DNA of 64,000 bases from Marinobacter sp. 2_MG-2023 (GCF_030546935.1 NZ_JAUOPH010000004.1:62001-126000), one strand, 5' to 3'. Positions 16,332 to 26,041 are shown, numbered from the stretch's first letter. A program made the numbers and translations. Notes: generated by a model from the letters alone, not told the origin.

Positions 16332-18133
16332 CAGAACCACTCCGTCTTCATGTTCAGACAGGTGTCATCCATATTCCGCAACAACACCAAATCCTGCGCC
16401 ACTGTCGGCAGCTCCCAGTGGAAGAAATACTGAGCCGCCTGCAGCTTGCCCTGATAGAAATTACGTTCCTCGTCACTGTTAGCGGACGCCAGTGCTTGAG
16501 CTGCCGCATTGGCTTGGCGCAGCCACATCCAGGCAACAATGATGTGTCCGAACAGGTGCAAATAGCAGGACGCGTTGGCGAGGGTTTTATCCACTTCACC
16601 GCTCATCAGGGATTTACCCAGGTTCTGGGTCACTTTCACGGCCTGCTGCAAAGTCTCGCTGAGGGACAGGGCCCATTGCTGGCAACGGTCGGTAGTTGCA
16701 GCTTCCAGATCCACCTGCATTTCCTTCATCAGCAGCTGTAAGCCATGGCTTTGGTCCTGCCAGATTTTGCGGCCCAGAAGGTCCAGACCCTGAATACCAG
16801 TGGTGCCTTCATGGATCGGGTTCAGGCGATTGTCACGCCAGCACTGCTCCACCGGGTACTCTCGGGTGTAACCGGCGCCGCCGTATACCTGAATAGCCAG
16901 ATCGTTGGCTTTCGGGCCATGTTCAGAAGGCCAGGTTTTGATAACCGGCGTAAGCAGATCGAGTAATTTTCCAGCTTCCGCGCGTTTCTGTTCGTCCGGG
17001 TGGGTGTGCTGGTCGTCCATCAGGCGAGCACCGTATAGGCAAAGAGCCAAGCCACCTTCACTGTAAGCCTTCTGCGCCAGTAGCATCCGACGTACGTCTG
17101 CGTGGTCGATGATGGGTACCTGGGGGCTTTCCGGGTTCTTTTCGGAGGCCTTGCGACCCTGCAACCGGTCTTTGGCGTATTCCAGGCTGTGCATGTAACC
17201 GCGATAGCCGATCACCGCGGCCCCAAAACCGACACCAACACGGGCTTCGTTCATCATCTGGAACATGTACTTCAGGCCCTGGTGCGGCTCTCCCACCAGA
17301 TATCCGTGGCAGGGTGCATCGTCGCCAAAGCTGAGTGCCGTTGAGGTAGTGCCGCGATAACCGAGCTTGTGGATGAGGCCTGCGAGACTGACTCCGTTGC
17401 GGTCCGTCGGATTGCCTTCGCTATCTACGCGGAACTTGGGAACGACGAACAGGGAGATACCCTTTACACCAGCCGGAGCGCCTTTGATTTTGGCCAGCAC
17501 CATGTGAACAATGTTTTCAGTGATGCTCTGTTCACCACCGGAGATATAAATTTTCGCGCCTTTGATCAGGTAATGGCCATCATCCGTTGGCGTGGCGGAA
17601 GTACGAATATCTGCCAGCGATGAGCCAGCATGGGGCTCGGTAAGCGCCATGGTTCCGGAATAACGGCCGCTGAGCATGTTAGGAAGAAAGCGGGTTTTCT
17701 GTGATTCGTCACCGAAAACCCGAATAAGGTTGGCGGCCGCTGTGGTTAAAAACGGATAGCCAGCCGTGCCCGGATTGGCTGCGGTAAAGAAGCCGTTGCA
17801 AGCAGCCATAACCGATTCCGGTAACTGCATACCCCCCAGCTCGTAGTCATAACGCCCTGCGATAAAGCCGGCTTCCGCGTAGGCATCAAAAGCTTCTTTC
17901 ACTTCCGGCAGCATTTCGACCTGGCCGTTAACGAATTTGGGCTCGTCTTTATCCGCCGCGCTGTTATGGCTGGCAAACTTTTCCCGGGCCATTTTGTCTG
18001 CGGTTTCAATAACAGCGTCGAAAGTATCACGATTATGCTCGTTAAAGCGGTCACGGCTGAGCAGGCTTTCGGTATCAAGCACTTCGTAGAGCTGAAACGC
18101 CAGATCGCGGCGGTCTATCAGGGTATCGGTCAT
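16331..18133 (-). CDS. Acyl-CoA dehydrogenase (long form, about 600 aa)
   Basis: A 600-residue FAD-dependent acyl-CoA dehydrogenase with an N-terminal extension, the FAD/substrate segment MALTEPHAGSSLADIRTSA (162-180), KGAKIYISGGE (191-201), a middle beta domain, and the C-terminal HEGTTGIQ (441-448), followed by the extra acyl-CoA dehydrogenase C-terminal region. This architecture is of the DmdC/FadE-like class common in Pseudomonas and Marinobacter, acting on medium- or long-chain acyl-CoA. It is transcribed with the coupled crotonase gene. Upstream lies palindromic element copy B and a divergent AraC-type regulator, which could control it. Confidence 0.93.
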   Translation of the reverse strand: MTDTLIDRRDLAFQLYEVLDTESLLSRDRFNEHNRDTFDAVIETADKMAREKFASHNSAADKDEPKFVNGQVEMLPEVKEAFDAYAEAGFIAGRYDYELGGMQLPESVMAACNGFFTAANPGTAGYPFLTTAAANLIRVFGDESQKTRFLPNMLSGRYSGTMALTEPHAGSSLADIRTSATPTDDGHYLIKGAKIYISGGEQSITENIVHMVLAKIKGAPAGVKGISLFVVPKFRVDSEGNPTDRNGVSLAGLIHKLGYRGTTSTALSFGDDAPCHGYLVGEPHQGLKYMFQMMNEARVGVGFGAAVIGYRGYMHSLEYAKDRLQGRKASEKNPESPQVPIIDHADVRRMLLAQKAYSEGGLALCLYGARLMDDQHTHPDEQKRAEAGKLLDLLTPVIKTWPSEHGPKANDLAIQVYGGAGYTREYPVEQCWRDNRLNPIHEGTTGIQGLDLLGRKIWQDQSHGLQLLMKEMQVDLEAATTDRCQQWALSLSETLQQAVKVTQNLGKSLMSGEVDKTLANASCYLHLFGHIIVAWMWLRQANAAAQALASANSDEERNFYQGKLQAAQYFFHWELPTVAQDLVLLRNMDDTCLNMKTEWF

Positions 18134-18264
18134 CTATGCAGCTTCCTGGTGATTGGCTGGAGCCATCTTTTGGTTACCTACAGGCTCTCATAACAGGGTT
18201 TTCGTGGGAACCGGCGTTTATGACATAATTATGGTTATATTCGCCACTTTGCCAACTGATGCCA

Positions 18265-18372
18265 GGGCGATGCGGGTGCCACTACCCAGGGCTGTCGGCA
18301 GCATGGATGCTGCCGTCAAGCCTACAGGTATGTATTCACAGCGTGTCCTGGGCAGTGGCACCCGCATCGCCC
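18265..18372 (-). repeat. Palindromic core-and-arm element, copy B
   Basis: Arms 18265-18290 and 18347-18372 are inverted copies matching at 25 of 26 positions and are unrelated to the arms of copy A. The core, read on the minus strand, repeats that of copy A (GACACGCTGTGAATACAT, then CTGTAGGCTTGAC, the inner GCAGCAT-CC-ATGCTGC hairpin and CGACAGCC) with only a few differences. It lies between the divergent starts of the acyl-CoA dehydrogenase and GlxA-like genes, so it cannot be a simple terminator there. Confidence 0.85.
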
Positions 18373-18400
18373 AACTCCAGAGCTACAGCCCGGAGGCTTC

Positions 18401-19399
18401 ATGCAAAAAGTTTCAATCATTGGGTTTGACGGCGCTTTGGCCAGCGCCATCACCGGTGTGATCGATTTGTTTCGTTTGGCCGGCGTGACCTGGGCGCGGA
18501 TTCATGGTGAGCAACCAGTGCCGCACTTTACTACTCGACTGCTAACACGCAACGGCGATCCCTGCCGGTGCATTAATGGCATCACCCTGCTGTCAGACGG
18601 CAGTTGGGACGAGCTGGATACGGACAATGCTGATCTGGTCATCGTGCCGACTATCGGTGCGCCGATTGATCAGGTGCTTTCTTCCAATAACGACCTGATT
18701 GCCTGGCTTGGCCAATTCAACAATCAGAACAATAGCTCTGCAGGACAGGTTCGTGTGGCCAGTAACTGCACCGGCGCCTTCCTTCTGGCAGAGGCGGGAT
18801 TGCTCAATGGCAAGGAGGCTACAACCCACTGGGGCTTCAGCAACGGTTTTCGCCAGCGGTACCCACTGGTAAACCTGCACCCGGACAAGCTGGTAACCGT
18901 AGACGGGGATATTGCCTGTGCCGGAGGCGGCATGGCGTGGTGGGATCTGGGGATACATCTGATCGAACGCCATGCAGACGCTCAGGTTGCCAGGGAGTTG
19001 GCGAAGGCGTTTGTTATCGACGCAGGACGTAACAGTCAGGCACCCTACAGCGCACTTCAGAGCAAGCGGTATCATTCAGACCCGATAATCCTGGACCTCC
19101 AGGACTGGCTAGAGACGCACTATAGCGAAACCATTACCCTGGCTTTTCTGGCCACTTTGAGCGGCCTGACATCGCGCTCGCTAATGCGACGATTCAAGCT
19201 TGCCACCGGGGACACGCCAACCGGGTATCTTCAGGCCATTCGAATAGAAGCAGCACGTGCCCATCTGGAAAACTCTCGCGTGCCAGTAGAGGAGGTCACC
19301 CGCCTGGTGGGTTACGAGGATGTCAGTTCGTTCAGCCGTCTATTTCGCAAGCACACAGGGCTCTCTCCCGGGGCTTATCGTTCACGGTTTGGACGTTGA
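18401..19399 (+). CDS. GlxA-type AraC-family transcriptional regulator
   Basis: A 332-residue regulator with an N-terminal DJ-1/PfpI amidotransferase-like domain (about residues 1-190; ASNCTGAFLLAEAGLLNGKEATTHW around the nucleophile elbow) and a C-terminal AraC double helix-turn-helix (about 225-332; LSGLTSRSLMRRFKLATG, GYEDVSSFSRLFRKHTGLSPG). Such proteins sense small metabolites in the cytosol and activate nearby operons. It is divergent from the acyl-CoA dehydrogenase/crotonase pair, its most likely target, although copy B of the palindromic element sits between them. Confidence 0.9.
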   Translation: MQKVSIIGFDGALASAITGVIDLFRLAGVTWARIHGEQPVPHFTTRLLTRNGDPCRCINGITLLSDGSWDELDTDNADLVIVPTIGAPIDQVLSSNNDLIAWLGQFNNQNNSSAGQVRVASNCTGAFLLAEAGLLNGKEATTHWGFSNGFRQRYPLVNLHPDKLVTVDGDIACAGGGMAWWDLGIHLIERHADAQVARELAKAFVIDAGRNSQAPYSALQSKRYHSDPIILDLQDWLETHYSETITLAFLATLSGLTSRSLMRRFKLATGDTPTGYLQAIRIEAARAHLENSRVPVEEVTRLVGYEDVSSFSRLFRKHTGLSPGAYRSRFGR

Positions 19400-19507
19400 T
19401 GGGAGCAGACATCATTTGGCCCGGGTTATGCATCGGATCGACTTAACGGCCTCTGGCCGGATGTTTCTGTAAACAATACTGACAGGTGTCATATGGGAGA
19501 AAACGCC

Positions 19508-19672
19508 ATGAACGCACCCGTTCAAAAAACTCAGGTTGAAGTTCTTAACCGGCTGTACACCATGAAACTTGAGCAGATCGAAGCGGCCAGCAGACAAGGC
19601 AATAGTTTGCGCAGCCAAGTGCTGGAGGCCGAAGCCGAGGCCATTTTTAATGCTCTCAAATCAGCCCGGTGA
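19508..19672 (+). CDS. Small ORF, 54-aa hypothetical protein
   Basis: The frame starts at an ATG nine bases after GGGAGA and encodes 54 residues ending KSAR. The sequence (MNAPVQKTQVEVLNRLYTMK at its start) is helical, Glu/Gln/Ala-rich and without a signal peptide, which looks like a real small soluble protein rather than random sequence. The next in-frame start upstream (19493) would place GGGAGA inside the gene. It follows the GlxA-like regulator by 108 bases on the same strand. No family is recognised. Confidence 0.55.
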   Translation: MNAPVQKTQVEVLNRLYTMKLEQIEAASRQGNSLRSQVLEAEAEAIFNALKSAR

Positions 19673-20069
19673 TACTCCAACAACCGTGAGGCGTTGGCAG
19701 AAAGCGGCCGAATAGTGCCGCTCCACGTCACTTTTAAATGCAATTTCTGCACTTGATCCATCACAAGTTGACTTGACCTGCGAGCCCGGGCACGTATCAT
19801 CGGTTTCCAGGTTTTACTAACGGAGCAACCATGACCGCCAGGTCCGTCGGCTGCATGCAGATCAATCGCCCCCCAATTACCGCTGACATCGCGCGGCATC
19901 GCGGGCGTTTACCGTACTTCCCAGACCCACCAGCACTCTGCTGACCCTAGCCCAGGCACCCATCACGACGGTCTAGAAGAGACGTGTGCAGGGTGGCCAA
20001 CCGGAGACTAGACTCAGGTTCAAACGCTATCTCCATTCATAAGAACAGAAAACCGCTAACGAGGTTGCG
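19673..20069 (+). promoter_or_regulatory. Upstream region of the Mrp operon
   Basis: These 397 bases hold no convincing gene. A candidate sigma-70 promoter is TTGACC at 19773-19778 and TATCAT at 19795-19800 with 16-base spacing, giving a leader of about 260 bases. An ATG at 19831 after CGGAG opens a frame that runs on into the first Mrp gene in another phase and is rejected as a gene. A weak ribosome site (ACGAGG) precedes the mrpA start. Confidence 0.45.
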
Positions 20070-22871
20070 ATGTCGCTACCGCTGGTTGTACTACTGCCAT
20101 TTTTGGGGGCCATAGCCGCCCCCCTGTTTGCCCAGGGCGGGCGAACCGCTATTGCGATAGCATCATCCGTTCCTGCACTGATCGCACTGGCAGCGCTGTT
20201 TCCCCACTGGTCCGTTCTTTCCGCAGGTGGCACGGTATTGCACAGCTACGAGTGGCTTCCTGTGCTTGGGCTATCGTTCAGTTTTCGACTCGACGGCTTG
20301 GCGCTCCTTTTTGCGCTGTTGATACTGGTCATCGGCCTGCTGATCATTATCTATTCCCACTACTACCTTAAAGCCAGTGAGAATGTAGCCAAGTTTTACT
20401 CCCTGCTCCTTTGTTTCAAGGGCTCGATGCTGGGCATAGTGCTCTCCGGCAACCTGTTGCTGATGCTTATTTTCTGGGAATTAACCAGCCTGACTTCGTT
20501 CCTGCTGATCAGTTTCTGGACGCACAAACAGGATGCGCGGCGCGGTGCACGAATGGCTCTGGCAGTTACTGGCGGCGGTGGGTTGGCTCTGCTGGCCGGC
20601 ATTCTTCTGATCGGCAACATTGTTGGCAGCTTCGAACTTGATGATGTGCTTGCCGCCGGCGATCTGATCAAGGCCCACGCTTTGTACCCGGTTGCACTGA
20701 CACTCATTTTGCTCGGTGCCTTTACCAAGTCGGCTCAGTTCCCGTTTCACTTCTGGCTGCCGCACGCCATGCAGGCGCCGACACCAATTTCTGCCTACCT
20801 GCACTCTGCCACCATGGTCAAAGCGGGGATATTTCTCATGGCTCGCCTTTATCCGGCGTTGGCGGGAACTGAGCAATGGTTTTACATGGTCAGCTTCACC
20901 GGCATGGCCACGCTGCTTCTTGGCGCCTATATCGCCATGTTCAAGCATGACCTGAAAGGTCTGCTCGCTTATTCAACCGTAAGCCACCTGGGCCTGATCA
21001 CCCTGCTACTAGGCATGGGAACTCAGTTGGCCGCCGTCGCTGCAATATTCCACGTTATCAACCATGCCACTTTCAAGGCCTCTCTGTTCATGGCCGCCGG
21101 CATCATTGATCACGAAACCGGTACCCGCGATATGCGCCGGATTAACGGCCTTTGGCGTTACATGCCCCACACTGCCACTCTGGCGATGGTTGCTGCCTCA
21201 TCCATGGCTGGCGTTCCTTTGCTGAACGGATTCCTCAGCAAGGAAATGTTTTTTGCCGAGTCCCTGGAACTTAACCTGCCCGGCCTCTGGGCCTGGCTAC
21301 CTCCGATTATTGCGACCCTGGCAGGCATCTTCGCCGTTGCCTACTCGGCTCGCTTCGTTCACGACGTTTTCTTTAACGGCAAGCCTGTCGACCTGCCTAA
21401 ATTCCCGCCCCATGAACCTCCCAGGTATATGAAATTTCCGGTGGAGATCCTGGTATTCGCGTGCATCATGGTGGGCGTATTCCCTACCATCGCCGTCGGC
21501 CCACTGCTTTTCGCGGCAGCGTCTGCAACCCTTGGCGGTGATGTTCCTGACTATCAGTTGGCGGTAATCCATGGCTTTAACCTGCCGCTGCTGATGAGTT
21601 TTATGGCTTTCTTCGGTGGTCTTCTGATGTACAGCCAACGTCAGCGCTTTTTCGATTTCCATGCCCGGTTCCGGGAGATTGACGAGAAAGCGGTGTTTGA
21701 GGCCGTGGTCTCAAAATTCGTACTTCTGGCAAACCGCTGTACCAGCTGGCTTGAAAATGGCTCCCTCCAGCGCTACGCCATGCTTCTTATTGTGAGCGTC
21801 ATCGCTGTTACTGTGATGCCTCTGGCTGACATCGGCTTTGATATCGGCGAGAACGGGCTTAGCGCCGTTGACGGGGCCACGGCACTCGCCGCGGTCATAC
21901 TCATACTCTCTGCACTGGCAACGGCCACCTGGCACAGAGAACGCTTTTACGCGCTGGTACTGCTGAGCGTTGTAGGCCTGATAGTGGCGCTCACATTTGC
22001 ACGATTCTCCGCGCCGGATTTGGCCATGACACAGTTGTCGGTGGAAGTTGTGACCATCGTTCTGCTGATGCTGGCACTTTTCTATATGCCTTCCTGGACA
22101 CCGCTGGAGAGCTCAAAAGCCCAGCGCACGCGCGACATTCTCATAGCCCTTGCCGCGGGCGCCGGGATGACACTGATCACACTGGCCATTCTCACCCAGC
22201 CGTTCAGCTCCATTTCCGACTTCTTCCTGGAAAACAGCAAGCCCGGCGGCGGCGGAACCAATGTGGTTAACGTAATCCTGGTCGACTTCCGTGGTTTCGA
22301 TACCTTGGGCGAAATAACGGTACTCGCCATAGCAGCGCTGGGCATATACGCCATGCTTAAAGACACTGCCCTGACTCCTCCCCCGGGAGACGGCTTGGGC
22401 CATGCGTGGACGCGGGATCATTACCCGCTAATGCTGAGACAGATTGCCCGGCCCATGCTACCGCTGGCGCTGATGGTGTCTGCCTATATTTTCCTGCGCG
22501 GGCATAACCTGCCCGGCGGCGGTTTTATCGCCGGCCTGATCACCTCTGTAGCGCTGATTCTTCAGTATATTGCCAGCGGCATGATCTGGACCCAGGATCG
22601 CATTCGGTTCCGGTACCATAATGTTATTGGTCTCGGCCTTCTGTTTGCGACCATTGCCGGTTCCGGCAGCCTGGCCTTCGGCTACCCCTTCCTGACGACC
22701 ACATTTGGCTATATTACCTGGCCCATTGTTGGCAAATTCGAAGTTGCGTCGGCTCTGGTGTTTGACCTGGGTGTATATATGGCGGTGATCGGCGCCACGC
22801 TGCTGGCACTTGTGAGCATTGGCCGGTTATCACCTCACTCCGCCATCAAGAGTAAAAAGGAGGGCGTGTAA
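20070..22871 (+). CDS. Mrp/Mnh-type Na+/H+ antiporter subunit A fused to subunit B
   Basis: A 933-residue inner-membrane protein with about 20 or more membrane segments. The first 500 or so residues are NuoL-like, with the conserved Glu in WELTSLTSFLLISFW and Lys residues in LGAFTKSAQFPFHFWLPHAM and TMVKAGIFLMARL that carry protons. A MrpA C-terminal domain follows. The last 150 or so residues are a complete MrpB domain (LRGHNLPGGGFIAGL). The A-B fusion is the six-gene (group 2, Pha-like) layout. It begins the operon and overlaps the next start (TAATG). The complex uses the proton gradient to expel Na+ and supports pH and salt tolerance. Confidence 0.94.
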   Translation: MSLPLVVLLPFLGAIAAPLFAQGGRTAIAIASSVPALIALAALFPHWSVLSAGGTVLHSYEWLPVLGLSFSFRLDGLALLFALLILVIGLLIIIYSHYYLKASENVAKFYSLLLCFKGSMLGIVLSGNLLLMLIFWELTSLTSFLLISFWTHKQDARRGARMALAVTGGGGLALLAGILLIGNIVGSFELDDVLAAGDLIKAHALYPVALTLILLGAFTKSAQFPFHFWLPHAMQAPTPISAYLHSATMVKAGIFLMARLYPALAGTEQWFYMVSFTGMATLLLGAYIAMFKHDLKGLLAYSTVSHLGLITLLLGMGTQLAAVAAIFHVINHATFKASLFMAAGIIDHETGTRDMRRINGLWRYMPHTATLAMVAASSMAGVPLLNGFLSKEMFFAESLELNLPGLWAWLPPIIATLAGIFAVAYSARFVHDVFFNGKPVDLPKFPPHEPPRYMKFPVEILVFACIMVGVFPTIAVGPLLFAAASATLGGDVPDYQLAVIHGFNLPLLMSFMAFFGGLLMYSQRQRFFDFHARFREIDEKAVFEAVVSKFVLLANRCTSWLENGSLQRYAMLLIVSVIAVTVMPLADIGFDIGENGLSAVDGATALAAVILILSALATATWHRERFYALVLLSVVGLIVALTFARFSAPDLAMTQLSVEVVTIVLLMLALFYMPSWTPLESSKAQRTRDILIALAAGAGMTLITLAILTQPFSSISDFFLENSKPGGGGTNVVNVILVDFRGFDTLGEITVLAIAALGIYAMLKDTALTPPPGDGLGHAWTRDHYPLMLRQIARPMLPLALMVSAYIFLRGHNLPGGGFIAGLITSVALILQYIASGMIWTQDRIRFRYHNVIGLGLLFATIAGSGSLAFGYPFLTTTFGYITWPIVGKFEVASALVFDLGVYMAVIGATLLALVSIGRLSPHSAIKSKKEGV

Positions 22872-23236
22872 TGGAACTGTTATTTGCACTGGTTATCGGT
22901 GCCTTGACTGCATCCGGCGTATATCTTCTGCTGCGCGCCCGCACTTTTCCCGTTGTTATGGGTCTGACTTTGCTGTCTTACGGCGTCAACCTCTTCCTGT
23001 TCGCCACCGGGCGCCTCGCAACCGGTGAGCAGCCGGTCATCGGAACTGCCTCAGGCTATTCAGACCCGTTGCCACAGGCTCTGGTGCTCACAGCTATCGT
23101 TATTGGCTTTGCGATGACGGCATTTCTGGTTGTTCTGGCTCTGCGTAATCTGGCAGACAATGAAAACGACCATGTGGATGGACAACACGAAACACCTTCC
23201 GAGCAAACACAGGACCAGGAGGTAACCAGCAAATGA
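22871..23236 (+). CDS. mnhC: Mrp Na+/H+ antiporter subunit C
   Basis: A 121-residue NuoK-like subunit with three membrane segments. The conserved family pieces are visible (GLTLLSYGVNLFLFATG, DPLPQALVLTAIVIGFAMTA), and a charged tail of about 25 residues follows. Its ATG overlaps the stop of the A-B fusion as TAATG and is preceded by AAAAAGGAGG, so translation is coupled. It overlaps the D subunit by four bases. Confidence 0.94.
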   Translation: MELLFALVIGALTASGVYLLLRARTFPVVMGLTLLSYGVNLFLFATGRLATGEQPVIGTASGYSDPLPQALVLTAIVIGFAMTAFLVVLALRNLADNENDHVDGQHETPSEQTQDQEVTSK

Positions 23237-24771
23237 CCCACTGGCTTATTGCTCCGATTCTGATACCGCTGCTCGGCGGCATTCTTCAGGTTTTCATGGG
23301 ATATGCTCCTATCAGCCTGCGCCGAACCCTGGCCATCGCCACCACTGTGCTTATGCTGGTTTCCGCTGTGGTGTTGCTAATGCTCGCCAATGATGACAGC
23401 TACCGCATCTATGCGTTCGGCAACTGGCAACCACCCTTCGGCATTGTGTTGGTTCTTGACCGGCTAGCCGCACTGATGCTGGTTTTGACAGCTATTCTCG
23501 GATTGTTCTGTCACATCTATGCCTGCGGGGGTGCCGATGAGGGGAACCGGCAGTTCCATACCCTGTTTCTGTTCCAGTTGATGGGCCTGAACATTGCGTT
23601 TCTGACCGGCGACCTGTTCAACCTGTTCGTTGCCTTTGAAGTTCTGCTGATCGCCTCCTACGGTCTGCTCATGCACGGTGGAGGCAGTACACGAACCGTC
23701 CCCGGGCTTCACTACGTCGTTCTCAACCTGACGGGTTCAGCGCTGTTTCTGATCGGTGTCGGCATGATCTACAGCGCTACAGGAACACTGAACATGGCAG
23801 ATCTGGCGGTGAAAATCCCACAGGTATCTGGCAGTAACGTGAACCTTGTAAAGGCTGGTGGCATGATGCTTCTGGTGGTGTTCTGCCTGAAAGCGGCGCT
23901 TCTTCCGCTATGTTTCTGGCTGCCCAAAGCCTACGCGAAAGCAACTGCACCGGTTGCAGCACTTTTTGCCGTTATGACCAAGGTGGGCATCTATGCAATT
24001 GTCAGAATTTACCCACTCATCTTCGGAGAGGGCGCAGGAGAGTTAGCATACCTGGGCATGGACTGGCTATTCCCTCTGGCCCTGGTAACTCTGGGCATGG
24101 GAGTTATCGGGGCCCTTGGAGCAGACAACCTGAAAACTCTGGTCGCCTGGCAGGTTATTATTTCCGTTGGGACACTACTTGCACCTATCGCACTCGGCTC
24201 TGAGGCTGGCTTGTCGGCAGCGCTGTTTTATCTGATTAGTACAACATGGACGGTCGCGGCTCTGTTCCTGGTTTCCGAGTTGGTCGCAAGCCAACGAGGC
24301 CAGGCCGGAGACAGTATCGTCACTGCACCAAAAATGCGCCACAGGACGTTCCTGAGCGTGCTGTTTCTTATCGGTGCTGTGGCCGCCGCCGGCCTGCCTC
24401 CCCTGAGCGGCTTTTTCGGCAAACTGCTTATTCTCCAGTCGGTTGAGCCTGGAGCCGAAATGGCCTGGCTATGGGGTGTACTACTCGTTGGCAGCTTTCT
24501 CACCCTGATAGCCTACAGCCGTGCAGGAAGCATTGTCTTCTGGTGGAACGTAGATGGCCAAATTGAAAAACCGGAACCAATGAGTAACAGAGCATCCATT
24601 TCCACCGGGATGCTTACCTGCCTTACTATGGCGATCGTTGTGCTAGCAGGACCGGTGAGTGACTACACCCGTGCCACCGCCGAGCAGTTGTACGACAATC
24701 GAGGCTACATCAATATTCTTCAGACGCCCATGCATGTCCCACAGAGCCCATTAGTTGGGGAGGCAAACTGA
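23233..24771 (+). CDS. mnhD: Mrp Na+/H+ antiporter subunit D
   Basis: A 512-residue NuoN/NuoM-like proton-translocating subunit with about 14 membrane helices. The key acidic residue lies in NLFVAFEVLLIASYGLLMHG, and Lys residues lie in LKAALLPLCFWLPKAYAKA and MTKVGIYAIVR, as in antiporter-like complex I subunits. Start and stop overlap the neighbours (ATGA at 23233, TGATG at 24770), so the operon is tightly coupled. Confidence 0.95.
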   Translation: MTHWLIAPILIPLLGGILQVFMGYAPISLRRTLAIATTVLMLVSAVVLLMLANDDSYRIYAFGNWQPPFGIVLVLDRLAALMLVLTAILGLFCHIYACGGADEGNRQFHTLFLFQLMGLNIAFLTGDLFNLFVAFEVLLIASYGLLMHGGGSTRTVPGLHYVVLNLTGSALFLIGVGMIYSATGTLNMADLAVKIPQVSGSNVNLVKAGGMMLLVVFCLKAALLPLCFWLPKAYAKATAPVAALFAVMTKVGIYAIVRIYPLIFGEGAGELAYLGMDWLFPLALVTLGMGVIGALGADNLKTLVAWQVIISVGTLLAPIALGSEAGLSAALFYLISTTWTVAALFLVSELVASQRGQAGDSIVTAPKMRHRTFLSVLFLIGAVAAAGLPPLSGFFGKLLILQSVEPGAEMAWLWGVLLVGSFLTLIAYSRAGSIVFWWNVDGQIEKPEPMSNRASISTGMLTCLTMAIVVLAGPVSDYTRATAEQLYDNRGYINILQTPMHVPQSPLVGEAN

Positions 24772-25259
24772 TGTTTGATCGCCTGAGTTTTCCTCAACCC
24801 TGGCTTAGCCTGGTTCTGTTCACGACTTGGCAGATACTCAGTGATGGTGTATCCGGTGGCAGTGCCGTTCTCGGGTTCATTCTGGCCTGGCTGATCCCCC
24901 AGATGACCCACGGTTTCTGGCCAGAGCGCCCGGCCTTTGTAAAAACCTGGCGCATGCCCTGGTATATCCTGCGGGTACTGAATGACATCATAGCCGCCAG
25001 CTTTTCGGTGGCGTGGCTAATACTCAGCCCCCGCAAGCCGCAACCGGCTTTCATCAGCTACCCCCTGAAGCTTGAACACCCGCTCGCCATATCGATTCTG
25101 GCGAGCACCATCTCACTCACTCCCGGAACTGTGAGTGCCGATGTCAGCGATGACAACAAGACCCTGTTAATCCACGCATTGGACTCCTCAAGCGATGAGG
25201 AGATTATTGACGCTATATTCAACCGCTACGAAAAACCGCTGATGGAGATGTTCCAATGA
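24771..25259 (+). CDS. mnhE: Mrp Na+/H+ antiporter subunit E
   Basis: A 162-residue MrpE with two hydrophobic segments near the N-terminus and a cytoplasmic C-terminal domain. The conserved region LEHPLAISILASTISLTPGT and the following DVSDDNKTLLIHALD are characteristic. It overlaps both neighbours (TGATG and ATGA junctions). MrpE is needed for assembly or full activity of the complex and has no complex I counterpart. Confidence 0.94.
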   Translation: MFDRLSFPQPWLSLVLFTTWQILSDGVSGGSAVLGFILAWLIPQMTHGFWPERPAFVKTWRMPWYILRVLNDIIAASFSVAWLILSPRKPQPAFISYPLKLEHPLAISILASTISLTPGTVSADVSDDNKTLLIHALDSSSDEEIIDAIFNRYEKPLMEMFQ

Positions 25260-25525
25260 TTACAGTTGCACTGTATCTCACCATCGCCATGGTGACCTTG
25301 GCGGCTCTGCTCAACGTATATCGCCTGATCCGGGGGCCGGATGAACCAGACCGGGTTCTGGCGATAGATACACTCTATATCAACGCCATCGCTCTCATCA
25401 TCTTGCTTGGTATCACTCTGAACACACGCATGTATCTTGAGTCCGGTCTGTTGATCGCAGTCATGGGGTTTGTAAGCACTGTGGCCATGGCCAAGTATCT
25501 GAAACGAGGTAGTGTCATTGAATAA
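25256..25525 (+). CDS. mnhF: Mrp Na+/H+ antiporter subunit F
   Basis: An 89-residue subunit with three membrane segments. The conserved RLIRGPDEPDRVLAIDTLYI motif after the first helix is diagnostic of MrpF/MnhF. It overlaps the E gene by four bases and is followed by a 54-base gap to subunit G. Confidence 0.94.
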   Translation: MITVALYLTIAMVTLAALLNVYRLIRGPDEPDRVLAIDTLYINAIALIILLGITLNTRMYLESGLLIAVMGFVSTVAMAKYLKRGSVIE

Positions 25526-25579
25526 CTACCTCACCCAACTAACCAGCCCCCATCAGCCCTTTCGCAGAGGAGAGAACTC

Positions 25580-25912
25580 ATGAGCCCGTTTGCGGAATAC
25601 GCTATCTCCGCCCTGTTACTTTTTGGGGGAGCATTTACACTTGTAGGCGCCATCGGCCTGGCCCGGCTGCCAGACTTTTATACCCGACTGCATGGGCCTA
25701 CCAAGGCAACCACCGTCGGGGTGGGAGCCATCATGCTCAGCTCGGTTATCTACTTCAGTGCCATCGGCGAAGGCATAGGTATTTCTGAAGTCCTCATCAC
25801 GGTATTCCTGCTGATGACCGCACCGGTGAGTGCCAACATGCTGGCCAAAGCGGCCATGCATATTGGCGTGGAAACAGTGAAAGACACCAAAGGCAAACCC
25901 TGGGAGCAGTAG
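25580..25912 (+). CDS. mnhG: Mrp Na+/H+ antiporter subunit G
   Basis: A 110-residue subunit with three membrane segments and the MrpG signature GLARLPDFYTRLHGPTKATT. It ends the operon. The ATG follows AGAGGAGAG. With the A-B fusion, C, D, E and F, the complete six-gene antiporter is present, so it should be functional. Confidence 0.94.
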   Translation: MSPFAEYAISALLLFGGAFTLVGAIGLARLPDFYTRLHGPTKATTVGVGAIMLSSVIYFSAIGEGIGISEVLITVFLLMTAPVSANMLAKAAMHIGVETVKDTKGKPWEQ

Positions 25913-26041
25913 GTGGCATCACCTTACTGTTCTTGCAAGTGTTAGTAACGGCGTGCCCCAAGCTTTCGATTTCGCTCGTTTTATGTCAGATTTCGTCAAC
26001 CTCTCAGACAAAACCAACAATCGTTATAGAGGATTCCAGAC

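Noticed and set aside
19831..20085. Possible leader peptide upstream of the Mrp operon
   Set aside because: CGGAG-ATG looked attractive, but the frame does not stop before the mrpA start and has no protein-like pattern.
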